Origin: Flavobacterium pectinovorum
GTDB taxonomy: Bacteria; Bacteroidota; Bacteroidia; Flavobacteriales; Flavobacteriaceae
Length of the DNA stretch: 64,000 bases
Assembly (NCBI RefSeq): GCF_006438875.1
Contig: NZ_RCZH01000004.1
Span: 248,001 to 312,000 of the forward strand
Reading direction: 5' to 3'
Position numbers and translations under genes: made by a program. This document shows positions 1 through 9,484 of this stretch, piece by piece. The notes under the pieces are model-generated. The model was not told where the DNA came from. It ran no database searches and saw only the letters and a list, made by a program, of their open reading frames with translations. Position 1 is the first letter of the stretch. Each line of letters opens with the position of its first letter.

Positions 1-906
1 GGTTAAAATTGCAAGTGTTTCTTTTGACATTTTTCTAAAATCGTTTCCCGCAATTAATGGAGAAGCCATCATAGACCACATTGTAAAATGTGCTTTATCT
101 TCGATATTGGTCATTCCGTCGCCCACTTCCATCATATCAAAATCATTCCAGTGATCCGGACCTGAATATTTGCGAATATCTTTGCGCATTTCGATAATTT
201 TCATGAATCCCCAAGACGACCAATTACCTTCTTCATGTTTAAATTCGCAATCAAAACAAGGATAAATATCTCCTGAAATTCTCCATAAATTTCCAACAGG
301 TTTTCCCCATTCCCAAGGCTGATTATTTCCCCATTCGCAAAGGCTGAAAACAATAGGTTTTCCGGCGGTTTTAAGCGCATTACTCATTGTTGTATAAGCT
401 TCTTTGGCGGTAATTCCTTGTGTATTACACCAATCATATTTTAAAAAATCAATTCCAAGTTTAACATAAAATCTCGCATCCTGATACTCATAACCACGTG
501 TTCCCGGATAACCGGCGCAAGTTTGGGTTCCGGCGCAATTGTACAAACCAAACTTAAGACCTTTACTGTGTACATAATCTATTACGGCTTTCATTCCGTT
601 AGGGAATTTAACCGGATCCGGAACTAAATCCCCATTTGCATCGCGTTCTCTTGTCATCCAGCCATCATCAAGTACAATATAATTATATCCTGCAGCTGCC
701 ATTCCGGACGAAACCATAATATCTGCGGTTTCCTTTACCAATTTTTCGTCGATATTGGTTTCAAAAGTATTCCATGAATTCCAACCCATTGGCGGTGTCA
801 TAGCCAGACCTTCAAATTTACCGGCTTTTTGTGTGTGCGTATTTCCTTGGCTATAGCCAAAATTTGACATACTTAATGCAAACAATAATAGTACTGCTTT
901 TTTCAT
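1..906 (-). CDS. GH27 alpha-galactosidase, C-terminus cut by window edge
   Basis: Secreted alpha-galactosidase expected to remove alpha-1,6-galactose from galactomannan. I translated 302 codons without a stop, so the C-terminal part lies outside the window. Residues 1-20 are a signal peptide ending in GYSQ. The GH27 barrel starts near residue 36 with MTPPMGWNSW, followed by LDDGW (79-83), KYDWC with the nucleophile Asp158, WRISGD with the acid/base Asp213, and GPDHWND (249-255). GPDHWND differs slightly from the usual GPGHWND. It is the last gene seen on the minus-strand side of the PUL, behind its own upstream terminator, so it may not be in the susCD transcript. The family call is firm; alpha-N-acetylgalactosaminidase specificity is possible but does not fit the mannan context. 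Confidence 0.93.
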   Translation of the reverse strand, partial: MKKAVLLLFALSMSNFGYSQGNTHTQKAGKFEGLAMTPPMGWNSWNTFETNIDEKLVKETADIMVSSGMAAAGYNYIVLDDGWMTRERDANGDLVPDPVKFPNGMKAVIDYVHSKGLKFGLYNCAGTQTCAGYPGTRGYEYQDARFYVKLGIDFLKYDWCNTQGITAKEAYTTMSNALKTAGKPIVFSLCEWGNNQPWEWGKPVGNLWRISGDIYPCFDCEFKHEEGNWSSWGFMKIIEMRKDIRKYSGPDHWNDFDMMEVGDGMTNIEDKAHFTMWSMMASPLIAGNDFRKMSKETLAILT

Positions 907-977
907 TTTATTCTATTTTGATATTTTGTATTATTAATTTTTAATCTGCTGCTGTAACTAATATATTTTAAAATTAT

Positions 978-1019
978 AAAAAACTCCATATCGATATCTC
1001 GACATGGAGTTCTTTTTTT
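978..1019 (-). terminator. Intrinsic terminator after the T9SS type A gene
   Basis: An 8-bp stem, AACTCCAT (982-989) pairing with ATGGAGTT (1004-1011), is flanked by an A-run on the left and a T-run on the right, so it can work on both strands. It lies 15 bp downstream of the gene at 1034-2005. The same ACTCC/GGAGT stem core is reused at 2134 and 27582. Confidence 0.7.
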
Positions 1020-1033
1020 CTAAAGAACAAATC

Positions 1034-2005
1034 TTAATTCACTACTAAATTTTTCGTTTTTACAATTCCATTTGGATACGTTACCTGAACCACATACATT
1101 CCGGCTGTTAACGAAGCTCCAACGGTAGATTTAAGTGCATATGCTGTACTTGAATTTAACAATGAAAATGTCGTCATCAAAATACCTGAACTATTAAAAA
1201 CCTTACATGTTCCTGTGAACGATGGCGTAACTGCCGAAGAAACTATGGTGATATATCCGTTGCTGTACGGATTTGGCGAAACTGTAAATTCATAATTTGT
1301 TCCGGGAGCATTGTTTGCACATCCGGTTAAATTTAAAGGAACCGAATTTCCATAAGTCGTGACTGTTACTGAATTAGACAAACAACCAGACGAAGATGTT
1401 GTACTTGTCAGGTCATATAAAAAATAAGAGTCTCCGTTTAATGGTAATTTTAATTCGAATATATTTTTAGAAGTCTGTGTAATTACAATACTTGCATCCG
1501 CAATTCTAGGCGCAATACTATAGTTGGTATTAGGGCTTGGGTTTGGATTTGGTGTAACATTTAGTGTTATAATATGATATTGGGTTGTACAATAATCATT
1601 TGTTTTTGTAACGGAGTAATTAGGTGTAGTTGGCGGCGTTGGAGTAATAAAATTAAAATAAGGGGTCTCTATAACAAAAACTCCATTTAAATAAAATCTT
1701 GCGTATATAGCACTTGGAGCCGCAATTAAATTTCCTGATTTTATTACTACTTTCGAAAGTGTCAACGGAGAAGGGTTTCCTGAAAAACTTATTCCGGCAT
1801 CATTTGACAACCATACTACCTGATCGTAAGTACCCGCAGCAGGAGGATTTGTGATGGTATATGTGGGATTACTTGCGATACAATAAGGATTATATCCTGA
1901 AATTGTTTGAGCTTGTCCAACCGAAATCATTAAAAGAAAAAAAACTGATACTAAAATGAATTTTCTTTTTAGTAAACCAAAATTCGAAATGTAATTGTTT
2001 TTCAT
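1034..2005 (-). CDS. T9SS type A sorted secreted protein of unknown function, inside the mannan PUL
   Basis: I do not recognise a catalytic family in this 323-aa protein. A signal peptide ends at SVGQAQ (about residue 33). The middle (about 35-240) is Ser/Thr/Pro/Asn-rich and beta-strand-like, with a few isolated cysteines (CIASNP, DYCTTQ, SGCLS). The last 80 residues are a T9SS type A sorting domain: FTVSPNPYSNGYITI, then FNSSGILM, then LTAGMYVVQV and a KNLVVN end. It should therefore be exported through the outer membrane by type IX secretion and anchored or released. It lies between the glycan-binding lipoprotein and the GH27 gene, each separated by a terminator hairpin. A role in binding mannan is an inference from position only. 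Confidence 0.85.
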   Translation of the reverse strand: MKNNYISNFGLLKRKFILVSVFFLLMISVGQAQTISGYNPYCIASNPTYTITNPPAAGTYDQVVWLSNDAGISFSGNPSPLTLSKVVIKSGNLIAAPSAIYARFYLNGVFVIETPYFNFITPTPPTTPNYSVTKTNDYCTTQYHIITLNVTPNPNPSPNTNYSIAPRIADASIVITQTSKNIFELKLPLNGDSYFLYDLTSTTSSSGCLSNSVTVTTYGNSVPLNLTGCANNAPGTNYEFTVSPNPYSNGYITIVSSAVTPSFTGTCKVFNSSGILMTTFSLLNSSTAYALKSTVGASLTAGMYVVQVTYPNGIVKTKNLVVN

Positions 2006-2133
2006 AATTGTGTTTTTTTGTGTTAAAATAAAAGTTATATGTAAATTTAAACATCCATTTTACACACATTCAATACTATTTTATTAAAACGCAATACTAT
2101 ATCGTCAATTTAAGAAAGAATTTTCTTTAATAA

Positions 2134-2167
2134 AAAACTCCATTTTGAAATATCAAAATGGAGTTTT
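2134..2167 (-). terminator. Strong intrinsic terminator ending the susCD-SGBP operon
   Basis: A perfect 15-bp stem (2134-2148 with 2153-2167) has a 4-nt loop and runs of A and T at its ends. It lies just downstream of the glycan-binding lipoprotein gene (stop at 2189). It separates susC-susD-SGBP from the T9SS gene. Confidence 0.8.
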
Positions 2168-2188
2168 CAAATTACTAATTACAATTCA

Positions 2189-3274
2189 CTATTCTGCTTT
2201 TAACATGAAACCAATATTATCAATATAAAAGGTATTTGGCAAACCATCACCTTTAGCTGTTGCTGTTTGGTTTTGGAATGTAATATTTTGAACTCGGTCA
2301 GAGCTACTAAACATTGACCAAGGAAGATAGAATGTTTTCCACTCTGTAGTTACACTCAATGTAGGCGATTTATCACTCCAATCTCCGTTAAATACTAATC
2401 TAACTTTTCCTTCGACTTTTGCTTTAATCGCTACACGTATTCCTGAATAAGGCGCAAGCTTATCAAACCAACTCCAGTTTCCTTGTAAATTTCCCCATGC
2501 ATCCATATCTTTTGCAATGTAAGTTGTTCCTTGTTCTGCTTTACCATCAGTCAAATAAGTATAATTATTCCATGCTGGAAAATCTAAACCATAGTAAGAA
2601 ACATCATCAAATATTGCAGTTCCTACACCATAAGCAGAATTTACTCCACCAGAAACATTGGCAACATTAAGATATCTCAAATCTGCATTTTCAGGCAGCT
2701 TAATAACCACTTTTTCTAATGTAGACGAAACCACAGTAACAGGAACTGCTGCTTGAGTTTTTGTTTCTGCAAGAGTAACAATCGGATTCAAAAAGTACTT
2801 TCCGGTTATTGTTACTTCTTGTCCTACTGTGGCATTTATAGGGTAAAACTGGGTAATCGTTGGTACTGGCGGTGCAACAATTAAATTAAAAACCGCTGTT
2901 CCTTTTGCTGTAACAACTTTTAACTGATTTGAAACATTTGCATACGGCGTATTTTCATCTACTAATATAATGATATCTGTATCTGTCACAAAAGTGGGTC
3001 TGAAGTAGGTATCAAAATCATTAAAGTAAACCTTTGTTGTTGTAAGCAATCCTTTACCATGAATGACATAATAATTTTTCGGATCTACTAAAGTAACAGG
3101 AGTTAATGGTTTTAAACTCCCATCAACATTATAACCAGACGGCATCACAGACTCTATAACAGGCGCTCCCGAAGAAGCAGAAGCAGTATCGTCATTTGAG
3201 CAGGCACTAAAAAACATTAGAGATAACAACCATGCCATACATGCCGCTAACGAAACAATTTTTATATTTTTCAT
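2189..3274 (-). CDS. IPT/TIG-domain surface glycan-binding lipoprotein (SGBP-B type)
   Basis: Cell-surface lipoprotein that should bind mannan chains and hand them to SusCD. The signal ends in a lipobox, FFSAC, with Cys25 followed by SNDD, the acidic pattern that favours surface export in Bacteroidota. Two IPT/TIG-like immunoglobulin domains follow: about 38-130, starting PVIESVMPSG, and about 135-220, PTITQFYPINATVGQEVTI. The C-terminal domain (about 228-361) is aromatic-rich (DFPAWNNYTY, GNWSWFDKL, WKTFYLPWSMF) and ends FYIDNIGF, like the xyloglucan-binding domain of SGBP-B proteins. It starts 17 bp after susD and takes the place that SusE/SusF hold in the starch system. The binding target is inferred from the neighbours. 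Confidence 0.88.
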   Translation of the reverse strand: MKNIKIVSLAACMAWLLSLMFFSACSNDDTASASSGAPVIESVMPSGYNVDGSLKPLTPVTLVDPKNYYVIHGKGLLTTTKVYFNDFDTYFRPTFVTDTDIIILVDENTPYANVSNQLKVVTAKGTAVFNLIVAPPVPTITQFYPINATVGQEVTITGKYFLNPIVTLAETKTQAAVPVTVVSSTLEKVVIKLPENADLRYLNVANVSGGVNSAYGVGTAIFDDVSYYGLDFPAWNNYTYLTDGKAEQGTTYIAKDMDAWGNLQGNWSWFDKLAPYSGIRVAIKAKVEGKVRLVFNGDWSDKSPTLSVTTEWKTFYLPWSMFSSSDRVQNITFQNQTATAKGDGLPNTFYIDNIGFMLKAE

Positions 3275-3291
3275 ATTTTTATTTTTAAAAA

Positions 3292-4890
3292 TTATTTAAA
3301 AGTATACGGAGCTACTTCTTTCAATTTTGGATTTTTAATCAAATCATCTGCAGGATAAGGCAATAAAAGGTTTGTTGCAGAGATTGAAATATGTTTCTCT
3401 ACCTCTTTATTTCCCCTGTTTTGTGCTTCTAGTATTGCTTTGGCTTCACTGAATGGCAAACGTCCCAAATCAAAATAATAATCACCTTCGCAGGCTAATT
3501 CAGCACGTCTTTCTTTAAATATATCATTAAAAGAAATTGTTGCTTTTTCAGGAACTCCCGCTCTTCTGCGCACTGCATTAAATGATTTAAGCGCTTGTGC
3601 ATCTGAAGTACTACCGGATTGTGATCCTAAAATTGCTTCTGCATGTATTAATAATAACTCTGCATAGCGCATCATATAACTGTTCATACTGCTTTCTCCA
3701 TTAAATGGCGGATTAAACGGTCCGGTAATTGGTAAATTTTCTTTTCCGATTACATACTTTTTCAATCCGGCACCAGATTTTTGAGCCTCATTTTCGACAG
3801 CAAACGTATATCCTAAAACCAATGGAGAATCTACGTCAAGCGTTTGGGCGTAAGTTAAATTTGGATAAAAATCTCCCGGTAACATAAATGTTTCCTTTCT
3901 TCTTTTATCACCATCTTCGTAAACATTTTTAATTAAATCTTGTGATGGCGCTATCTGACCAGAGTAAGTAGTTTCTACCAATCTATTTTCAGGAGCAAAT
4001 AATGTATTCGAAAAATTTCCGTCAAAATAACCTCCTGCTCCGGTCCATTGCCATGCAAAAATAGACTCTTCGTTATTATTATTTTTCTGCAGCCATAAAT
4101 CAGCAAAAGATTTCGTTGGCAATTCGTCACCACCTAATAATTTAAATTCTCCGCTATTGATAACTTCCTGAGCCAATGCTCGTGCTAATTCATATTTTTT
4201 CTCATATAAATATACTTTAGCCAAAAGTGCTTTTGCAGAACCACTTGATACGTGTGCATTTCCAGCATAATTAGAACCTCTGTTTTTAGTTCTTAAATTA
4301 GCAATTGCATATTTCAAATCGTTTTCTATAAACTTATATACATCTTCAGTAGGATTACTTGGAATCACATAATTCAGAGAATAATCGGCATTGTTTTCGA
4401 TAATCGGCACATTTCCCCATAATCTTACCAAAAAGAAATAAGAGAACGCTCTAATAAAATGAGACTCTCCCAAAGCATTGTTCAAGGCTTCTTTAGTCAC
4501 ATTTGGTCCAACATTTTGAGGCAAACTATTAATGTAAGCGTTAGAATTTGCAACAGCTCCATAACAAGATCTCCACGCATCTGAAATAAAAGATTGCGAA
4601 TTGGTAAAACTCAAATCTGTAAATTTTCCAAAATCATTATAAACATCCGCATACATATTTCCGGAAATTACATCAGTAATACCGTAAAAAGCTGATTTAT
4701 TCATATTAAACCACACCAGACCATACAATCCGTTTGTAGCATTATCAAGTTTTACATCAGAGTCGTAATAATTACCAATAGTAGGTGTTCCTTCTGCAGG
4801 CACATCGATAAAATCCTGAGAACAAGAAGATGACATCAGTAATACAAGTGTTATAGCAACAGCACCGCTTCTTTTTATTATATTTTTCAT
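3292..4890 (-). CDS. susD: SusD/RagB family glycan-binding outer membrane lipoprotein
   Basis: The lid of the SusCD importer, which binds oligosaccharide and closes over the TonB-dependent channel. It has 532 aa, the usual length. The signal peptide ends SSSC with Cys23 as the lipidation site, followed by SQDF. The N-terminal segment FIDVPAEGTPTIGNYY and the first TPR-like helices (SNAYINSLP, ALGESHFIRAFSYFFLVRLWGNVP) are typical RagB/SusD. Further family marks are AKALLAKVYLYEKKYELA and the C-terminal MRYAELLLIHAEA plus FKERRAELACEGDYYFDLGR. The gene begins 11 bp after the susC stop and is clearly co-transcribed. Mannan specificity comes only from context. Confidence 0.95.
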   Translation of the reverse strand: MKNIIKRSGAVAITLVLLMSSSCSQDFIDVPAEGTPTIGNYYDSDVKLDNATNGLYGLVWFNMNKSAFYGITDVISGNMYADVYNDFGKFTDLSFTNSQSFISDAWRSCYGAVANSNAYINSLPQNVGPNVTKEALNNALGESHFIRAFSYFFLVRLWGNVPIIENNADYSLNYVIPSNPTEDVYKFIENDLKYAIANLRTKNRGSNYAGNAHVSSGSAKALLAKVYLYEKKYELARALAQEVINSGEFKLLGGDELPTKSFADLWLQKNNNNEESIFAWQWTGAGGYFDGNFSNTLFAPENRLVETTYSGQIAPSQDLIKNVYEDGDKRRKETFMLPGDFYPNLTYAQTLDVDSPLVLGYTFAVENEAQKSGAGLKKYVIGKENLPITGPFNPPFNGESSMNSYMMRYAELLLIHAEAILGSQSGSTSDAQALKSFNAVRRRAGVPEKATISFNDIFKERRAELACEGDYYFDLGRLPFSEAKAILEAQNRGNKEVEKHISISATNLLLPYPADDLIKNPKLKEVAPYTFK

Positions 4891-4901
4891 ATTAATTCGT
4901 A

Positions 4902-7900
4902 TTAAAATTCAACATTAAAACCAAAAGTAATTTGTCTAGGCACCGGATAACGACCGTTATCAACTCCTGACAACAATGCATCCTGGTTATAAGAACCTAC
5001 CTCAGGATCATAACCTGTATATTTTGTAAAAGTGAATAGGTTTTGTCCCGAAGCATAAATTCTTAATCTTGATAATTTTAGTTGTGAAATCAAATCAGAT
5101 GGCAAAGAATACCCTAAGGTTACGTTCTGAATTCTTAAATAAGACCCATCTTCTATAAAACGTGTTGATACTGCATTATTGACATTATCATAAGATGATG
5201 GTCTAGGTAAAGCACCATTAATATTTGATGCTGAATAAAAATCTGATGCTTCTGTCAAGTAATTTGTCCCCATATTACTGTTTAATGTTCCAGACATGCG
5301 GGTTAAATTCATTAACTTATTTCCAGATGTTCCCTGAACAAAAATTGATAAATCGACATTTTTGTATTTAAAGTTATTTGTGAATCCGTAAGTAAATTTT
5401 GGATTTGGATTTCCAATCGCTTTCAAGTCATTTAAATCAATAACACCATCGTTATTTTGATCTTTATAAATTACATCACCTTTTTCGAAATTTGGCATTA
5501 GTGAGTTAGTTCCATTTTTCAAAACAACTTTAGCACCTGTAGCATCTGTATGACCGTATTTTGTTAAATCATCATCAGTTCTATAAATACCTACAGCTTC
5601 GTACCCAATAAATTCACCAAGTGGCATACCTTCCTGAGTTCTGGATACCGTCACAGTATTATAAGCAAGCGTACCCATTGTTTTCACAATATTTAATCCC
5701 GCCATATTGGTAACTTCATTTACATATTTAGTAAGGTTCAAACTACCATTCCACGAAAAATTATTTGAGAATTTCTCTGTATAACCAACTGTAAACTCAA
5801 TCCCTTTGTTACGCATACTTCCAAGATTAAAAGACGGAGGATTTACACCACCTTCATAATCCCCACCTCCTGAAAGGTAATTTGGCAAAGGAACCTGATA
5901 CAAGAAATCTTTAGAAACTTTTTTATAAACATCTATCGAAGCATTAAGTTTAGACTTGAACATTGTAAAATCAAGACCTAAGTTCGTCTGATCCTGAGTT
6001 TCCCATTTCAACTTTTTATTAGGTGTATTTGATGGCAAATAAGAAGTACCCATTGAGCTATTTACTATATGCAAGTTAGAATCATACAAATTGTTTCCAA
6101 TCTGATTGTTTCCTGTTTGTCCCCAACCCACTCTTAATTTAATATTATCAACATATTTTTTAGTCCCTTCCATGAAAGCCTCATTCGAAAGTTTCCAGGA
6201 ACCACTTGCAGAACTAAAAACGCCCCATTTGTTTCCGTAGAAAAATTTTGAAGATCCATCAGTTCTTACCGAAGCAGAAACGCTATATTTATCACCAAAA
6301 TCATAAACAACCCTTCCTAAATAAGAAGCAAGAGTTTGAGTTCCGGAATAAACACCACTTGTAACCGCTTTAGGCAAATCTGATGCCGCAAGAGATTTAT
6401 CACCGTTATCCTTATATCCTTCTGCTGTTATTGTATATCCTTCCCAGTGTGATCTGTTTGATTCTTGTACAGCCAGAATCGTAAAATTATGTTTACCAAT
6501 CGTATTTCTATAGGTAAGCATGTTTTTCAAGTTCCAGGAATTACCCGAAGATGGATTGTAATACAAATTAGCATAATTTTTTACGGCATTTCCTAAAGAA
6601 TACATAGGATCAAATCGTTGTCCTAAATTGTCATACATATATCCACCGGCTTCAAAACGATATTCTAAACCTTTGAATAAATTGATTTGAGTATAGAAAT
6701 TTCCGGAATAGTTTTTTCTAACCAAAGTATTAGAACCTAATAAAGAAGTCGCAACCGGATTCACAAATGAAGTATTACCTCCAGAAGGCGGTCCTGCAAA
6801 AGCACCGGACAATTCTCTTACCGCAACATCAGGAGTTGCTAATAAAGAGGTAGCAACCACACCGTTAAACTGACCGTTCAAAGTCAATTTCTCATCTGTA
6901 AGAGCCCCACTGATATTAACACCAACCTTAATGAATTTGTTTATTTTGGCATCAATATTTGCTCTCACATTATATCTTTTAAATCCAGATTCGATTACAA
7001 TACCATCCTGATTTAAAACTCCGCCAGAAATGTAATAATTGATTCCTTCTGAACCACCTGAAAAAGACAACTGATTTGATTTCATAATTCCAGTTTCATA
7101 AATTGCATCCTGCCAATCTGTTCCTTTACCTAAAAGTTCCGGATGAGCAAACTCAGGACGTTTTGATGTAGGATCATAAACATCTGCCAAAGCATTTTGA
7201 TGAATTGCATATTGCTGCAAATTCATAGAAGGCAGTTTTTTAGGCAAATTGCTAATAGAGTATGAATTTTCGAAAGTTAATTTTCCAGTTCCTTTTTTAC
7301 CGGATTTTGTAGTAACAATTACAACCCCGTTTGCACCACGAGAACCATAAATCGCAGTTGCCGAAGCATCTTTCAAAATATCTATAGACTCAATATCGCT
7401 AGGATTAATAAGTGCCAATGGACTCTGAGTGATATTACCATTGTTAGAAAAATTGCTGTTTCCCTGTGCATTTCTTCCAGATGTAGACGAGTTACGAGCA
7501 TCACCGGATATTGGCACACCATCAATTACATACAAAGGTTCATTTGTACCCGTTAAAGACGAAATCCCTCTAATCCTAACTGAAACGTTACTTCCCGGCT
7601 CACCTGAATTGCTGTTTACAACAACACCCGCAGCTTTACCCTGCATCATTTGATCGAAAGAAGCAACCTTTAAATTCTCGATATCTTTTGAGCTAATACT
7701 GGAAATAGCACTATTTACATCCTTTCTTTTTTGAGTTCCGTAACCAATTACAACAACATCTTTTAAATCCTCAATATTAGATTTCAAAACCACATTAATA
7801 GTCTTTTTTCCATCAACAGCTATTTTCTGTGGATTAAAACCAATAAATGTGAATACCAAAGTCGCATTTGCAGGAACATCTATCGTATATTTTCCATCAA

Positions 7901-8099
7901 AATCTGTAGAAGCAGTTGTTTTTTGTCCCACAACCGTAATATTTGCACCAGGAATAGACAATCCCTTTTCATCAGCTACAGTTCCTGACACTTTTACCTG
8001 GGCAGTAATAGCATTGCAGGTCAGCAACAAAAATAAAATCAAAGGAACAGCGCTGTGGTTAGCATTCCAATGAATAAAGTTAGTTAGTAGTTTTTTCAT
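4902..8099 (-). CDS. susC: SusC/RagA family TonB-dependent outer membrane transporter
   Basis: Imports mannan oligosaccharides across the outer membrane using TonB energy. It has 1065 aa. The signal peptide ends CNAITAQ (about residue 34). A carboxypeptidase-regulatory-like domain (about 35-110) includes VSGTVADEKGLSIPGANI and ends before the TonB box region DVVVIGYGTQKRKD. The plug domain (about 112-235) has ALINPSDIESIDILKDASA and SRGANGVVIVTT. The barrel fills the rest and ends with an aromatic residue (FNVEF). There is no sigma-regulator extension at the N-terminus, so it is not the anti-sigma-coupled type; control is more likely through the adjacent AraC protein. It is the first gene of susC-susD-SGBP. 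Confidence 0.96.
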   Translation of the reverse strand: MKKLLTNFIHWNANHSAVPLILFLLLTCNAITAQVKVSGTVADEKGLSIPGANITVVGQKTTASTDFDGKYTIDVPANATLVFTFIGFNPQKIAVDGKKTINVVLKSNIEDLKDVVVIGYGTQKRKDVNSAISSISSKDIENLKVASFDQMMQGKAAGVVVNSNSGEPGSNVSVRIRGISSLTGTNEPLYVIDGVPISGDARNSSTSGRNAQGNSNFSNNGNITQSPLALINPSDIESIDILKDASATAIYGSRGANGVVIVTTKSGKKGTGKLTFENSYSISNLPKKLPSMNLQQYAIHQNALADVYDPTSKRPEFAHPELLGKGTDWQDAIYETGIMKSNQLSFSGGSEGINYYISGGVLNQDGIVIESGFKRYNVRANIDAKINKFIKVGVNISGALTDEKLTLNGQFNGVVATSLLATPDVAVRELSGAFAGPPSGGNTSFVNPVATSLLGSNTLVRKNYSGNFYTQINLFKGLEYRFEAGGYMYDNLGQRFDPMYSLGNAVKNYANLYYNPSSGNSWNLKNMLTYRNTIGKHNFTILAVQESNRSHWEGYTITAEGYKDNGDKSLAASDLPKAVTSGVYSGTQTLASYLGRVVYDFGDKYSVSASVRTDGSSKFFYGNKWGVFSSASGSWKLSNEAFMEGTKKYVDNIKLRVGWGQTGNNQIGNNLYDSNLHIVNSSMGTSYLPSNTPNKKLKWETQDQTNLGLDFTMFKSKLNASIDVYKKVSKDFLYQVPLPNYLSGGGDYEGGVNPPSFNLGSMRNKGIEFTVGYTEKFSNNFSWNGSLNLTKYVNEVTNMAGLNIVKTMGTLAYNTVTVSRTQEGMPLGEFIGYEAVGIYRTDDDLTKYGHTDATGAKVVLKNGTNSLMPNFEKGDVIYKDQNNDGVIDLNDLKAIGNPNPKFTYGFTNNFKYKNVDLSIFVQGTSGNKLMNLTRMSGTLNSNMGTNYLTEASDFYSASNINGALPRPSSYDNVNNAVSTRFIEDGSYLRIQNVTLGYSLPSDLISQLKLSRLRIYASGQNLFTFTKYTGYDPEVGSYNQDALLSGVDNGRYPVPRQITFGFNVEF

Positions 8100-8415
8100 A
8101 ATAAATGTTTGGTTAGTTTAAATTTGTTTTATTCATAATTCAAGTCATAAATAAGGATGCATTTATTCTTTCAAATTATTTAACAAATCTATAACACAAG
8201 AAAACATTAAATCGATAGTATTATATCATTTAATGATAATATTTTTACTATACCACTTTAAAAAAACATATATAAAAATAAAAGCAATAAAAAATTGCAT
8301 TATTCGCAATCACTATCCTATAAACCACTAGAAATTATAAATTAAAATTAACGAATCATCGAAAAAGCAATCGATTTCGTTAAAAATAATATTTGTTTGT
8401 GCAAAAAAAGTATCA
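8100..8415. other. 316-bp intergenic region upstream of susC
   Basis: AT-rich DNA between susC and the regulator gene. I see no ORF, long hairpin or riboswitch-like fold. It should hold the susC promoter and operator. The TTGATAA words found on the other side of the regulator are absent here. Confidence 0.6.
8184..8191 (-). promoter_or_regulatory. Candidate -7 box for susC
   Basis: On the minus strand this reads TAGATTTG, matching the Bacteroidota -7 consensus TAnnTTTG, 85 bp before the susC start. No matching -33 TTTG was found at the usual distance, which fits a promoter that needs an activator. Confidence 0.4.
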
Positions 8416-9294
8416 TTACAAAATACGCTTTAATCCAGAAAAATCTTCTCTATATTGACTGGGCGTACAGTTTTTTATAGCCTTAAAGCTACGATTGAAG
8501 TTCGCAATATTATTGAACCCAGATTTAAAAGCCACCTCAGAAACGCTCATATCTTTCTCAACAAGCCAGCGGGCAGCATATCCAATACGGATATCATTAA
8601 TATAATTGACAAAAGTTTTCCCCGTACGTTTTTTTATAAATCGATTAAAAGAAATAATAGACATACTGGCAACATTTGCCACATCTTCTAAAGTGATTTT
8701 TTCGGCAAAATGTTTTTGCACATATTCATAAACCAACTTCATTTTATCATAATCATCAAACGTATCATAATCTACCGTATAAGTCGAAAGCAAACGCTGA
8801 TTTCTGGAATTGGCCAAATCATATAATAAAGACGTAATTTCCAGGAAATAGTCCATACCATCAAGTTTAGAAAGCCTTACAAGTCGTGGAGTTAATTCTT
8901 CGGCTACTTTTTTTGAAAATAAAATACCATGAATGGATCGATTAAACATATCCCGAATTGGATTCATAATACGTCTTGACAACAAAGATTCGTGAAATAA
9001 ATCATTATGAAACTGAATTGTTATTTCATGGATTTTTTTGCTTGTACATTTATTTAATTCCCAACCGTGGTATAAATTCGGTCCAATCAAAACCAATTCG
9101 ACACTGTCGATTTCTTCAATATTATCTCCCACAACACGCTTCACTCCTTTTCCATTTAAGATAAAATTTATCTCAAATTCCGGATGATAATGTACCGGAA
9201 AATCAAAGCTGTCTTTTACTCTGTCAAACACTAAAAAACTATCTCCGGCGGATAGCGGAGCAATTTCTCTATAAAAATTTTTAGTAGTACTCAT
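8416..9294 (-). CDS. AraC family transcriptional regulator of the mannan locus
   Basis: Likely sugar-responsive regulator of the two divergent PUL arms. It has 292 aa. The N-terminal half is a cupin-like sensor domain (about 15-160; FPVHYHPEFEINFILNGKG carries the His/Glu pattern of AraC cupins). The C-terminal AraC domain (about 188-288) has two helix-turn-helix motifs: KITLEDVANVASMSIISFNR and SVSEVAFKSGFNNIANFNRSFK, then TPSQYRED. It has no transmembrane segment, so it is not a hybrid two-component regulator, and it probably senses an intracellular product such as mannobiose or mannosylglucose. Its place between susC and GH26 supports local control. Confidence 0.9.
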   Translation of the reverse strand: MSTTKNFYREIAPLSAGDSFLVFDRVKDSFDFPVHYHPEFEINFILNGKGVKRVVGDNIEEIDSVELVLIGPNLYHGWELNKCTSKKIHEITIQFHNDLFHESLLSRRIMNPIRDMFNRSIHGILFSKKVAEELTPRLVRLSKLDGMDYFLEITSLLYDLANSRNQRLLSTYTVDYDTFDDYDKMKLVYEYVQKHFAEKITLEDVANVASMSIISFNRFIKKRTGKTFVNYINDIRIGYAARWLVEKDMSVSEVAFKSGFNNIANFNRSFKAIKNCTPSQYREDFSGLKRIL

Positions 9295-9393
9295 CTTTAA
9301 AAACGGTTTTACGAAGTGATATTAGATTTTTTGTTTGCAATAATATGATATATAATTGATAAAATAATATTAATTATACGATAAACATCCGTT

Positions 9394-9401
9394 TATCTTT
9401 G
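9394..9401 (+). promoter_or_regulatory. Candidate -7 box TATCTTTG
   Basis: Matches TAnnTTTG on the plus strand about 195 bp before the GH26 start and just upstream of the 9-bp inverted repeat. No clear -33 partner is seen. Confidence 0.3.
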
Positions 9402-9476
9402 AAAAATAGAATTATCAATTTTACAAAAACAACATTGATAATAAACATTAATCATTTTTAATATAATATGTTTTTA

Positions 9477-9484
9477 TAGTTTTG
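9477..9484 (+). promoter_or_regulatory. Candidate -7 box TAGTTTTG for the GH26 operon
   Basis: Matches TAnnTTTG about 110 bp before the first GH26 gene. It overlaps a TTGATAA word (9482-9488), so a bound regulator would sit on the promoter. No -33 partner is seen. Confidence 0.35.

Noticed and set aside
8100..8415. Riboswitch or leader RNA upstream of susC
   Set aside because: No strong paired structure or recognisable motif was seen in this AT-rich DNA.
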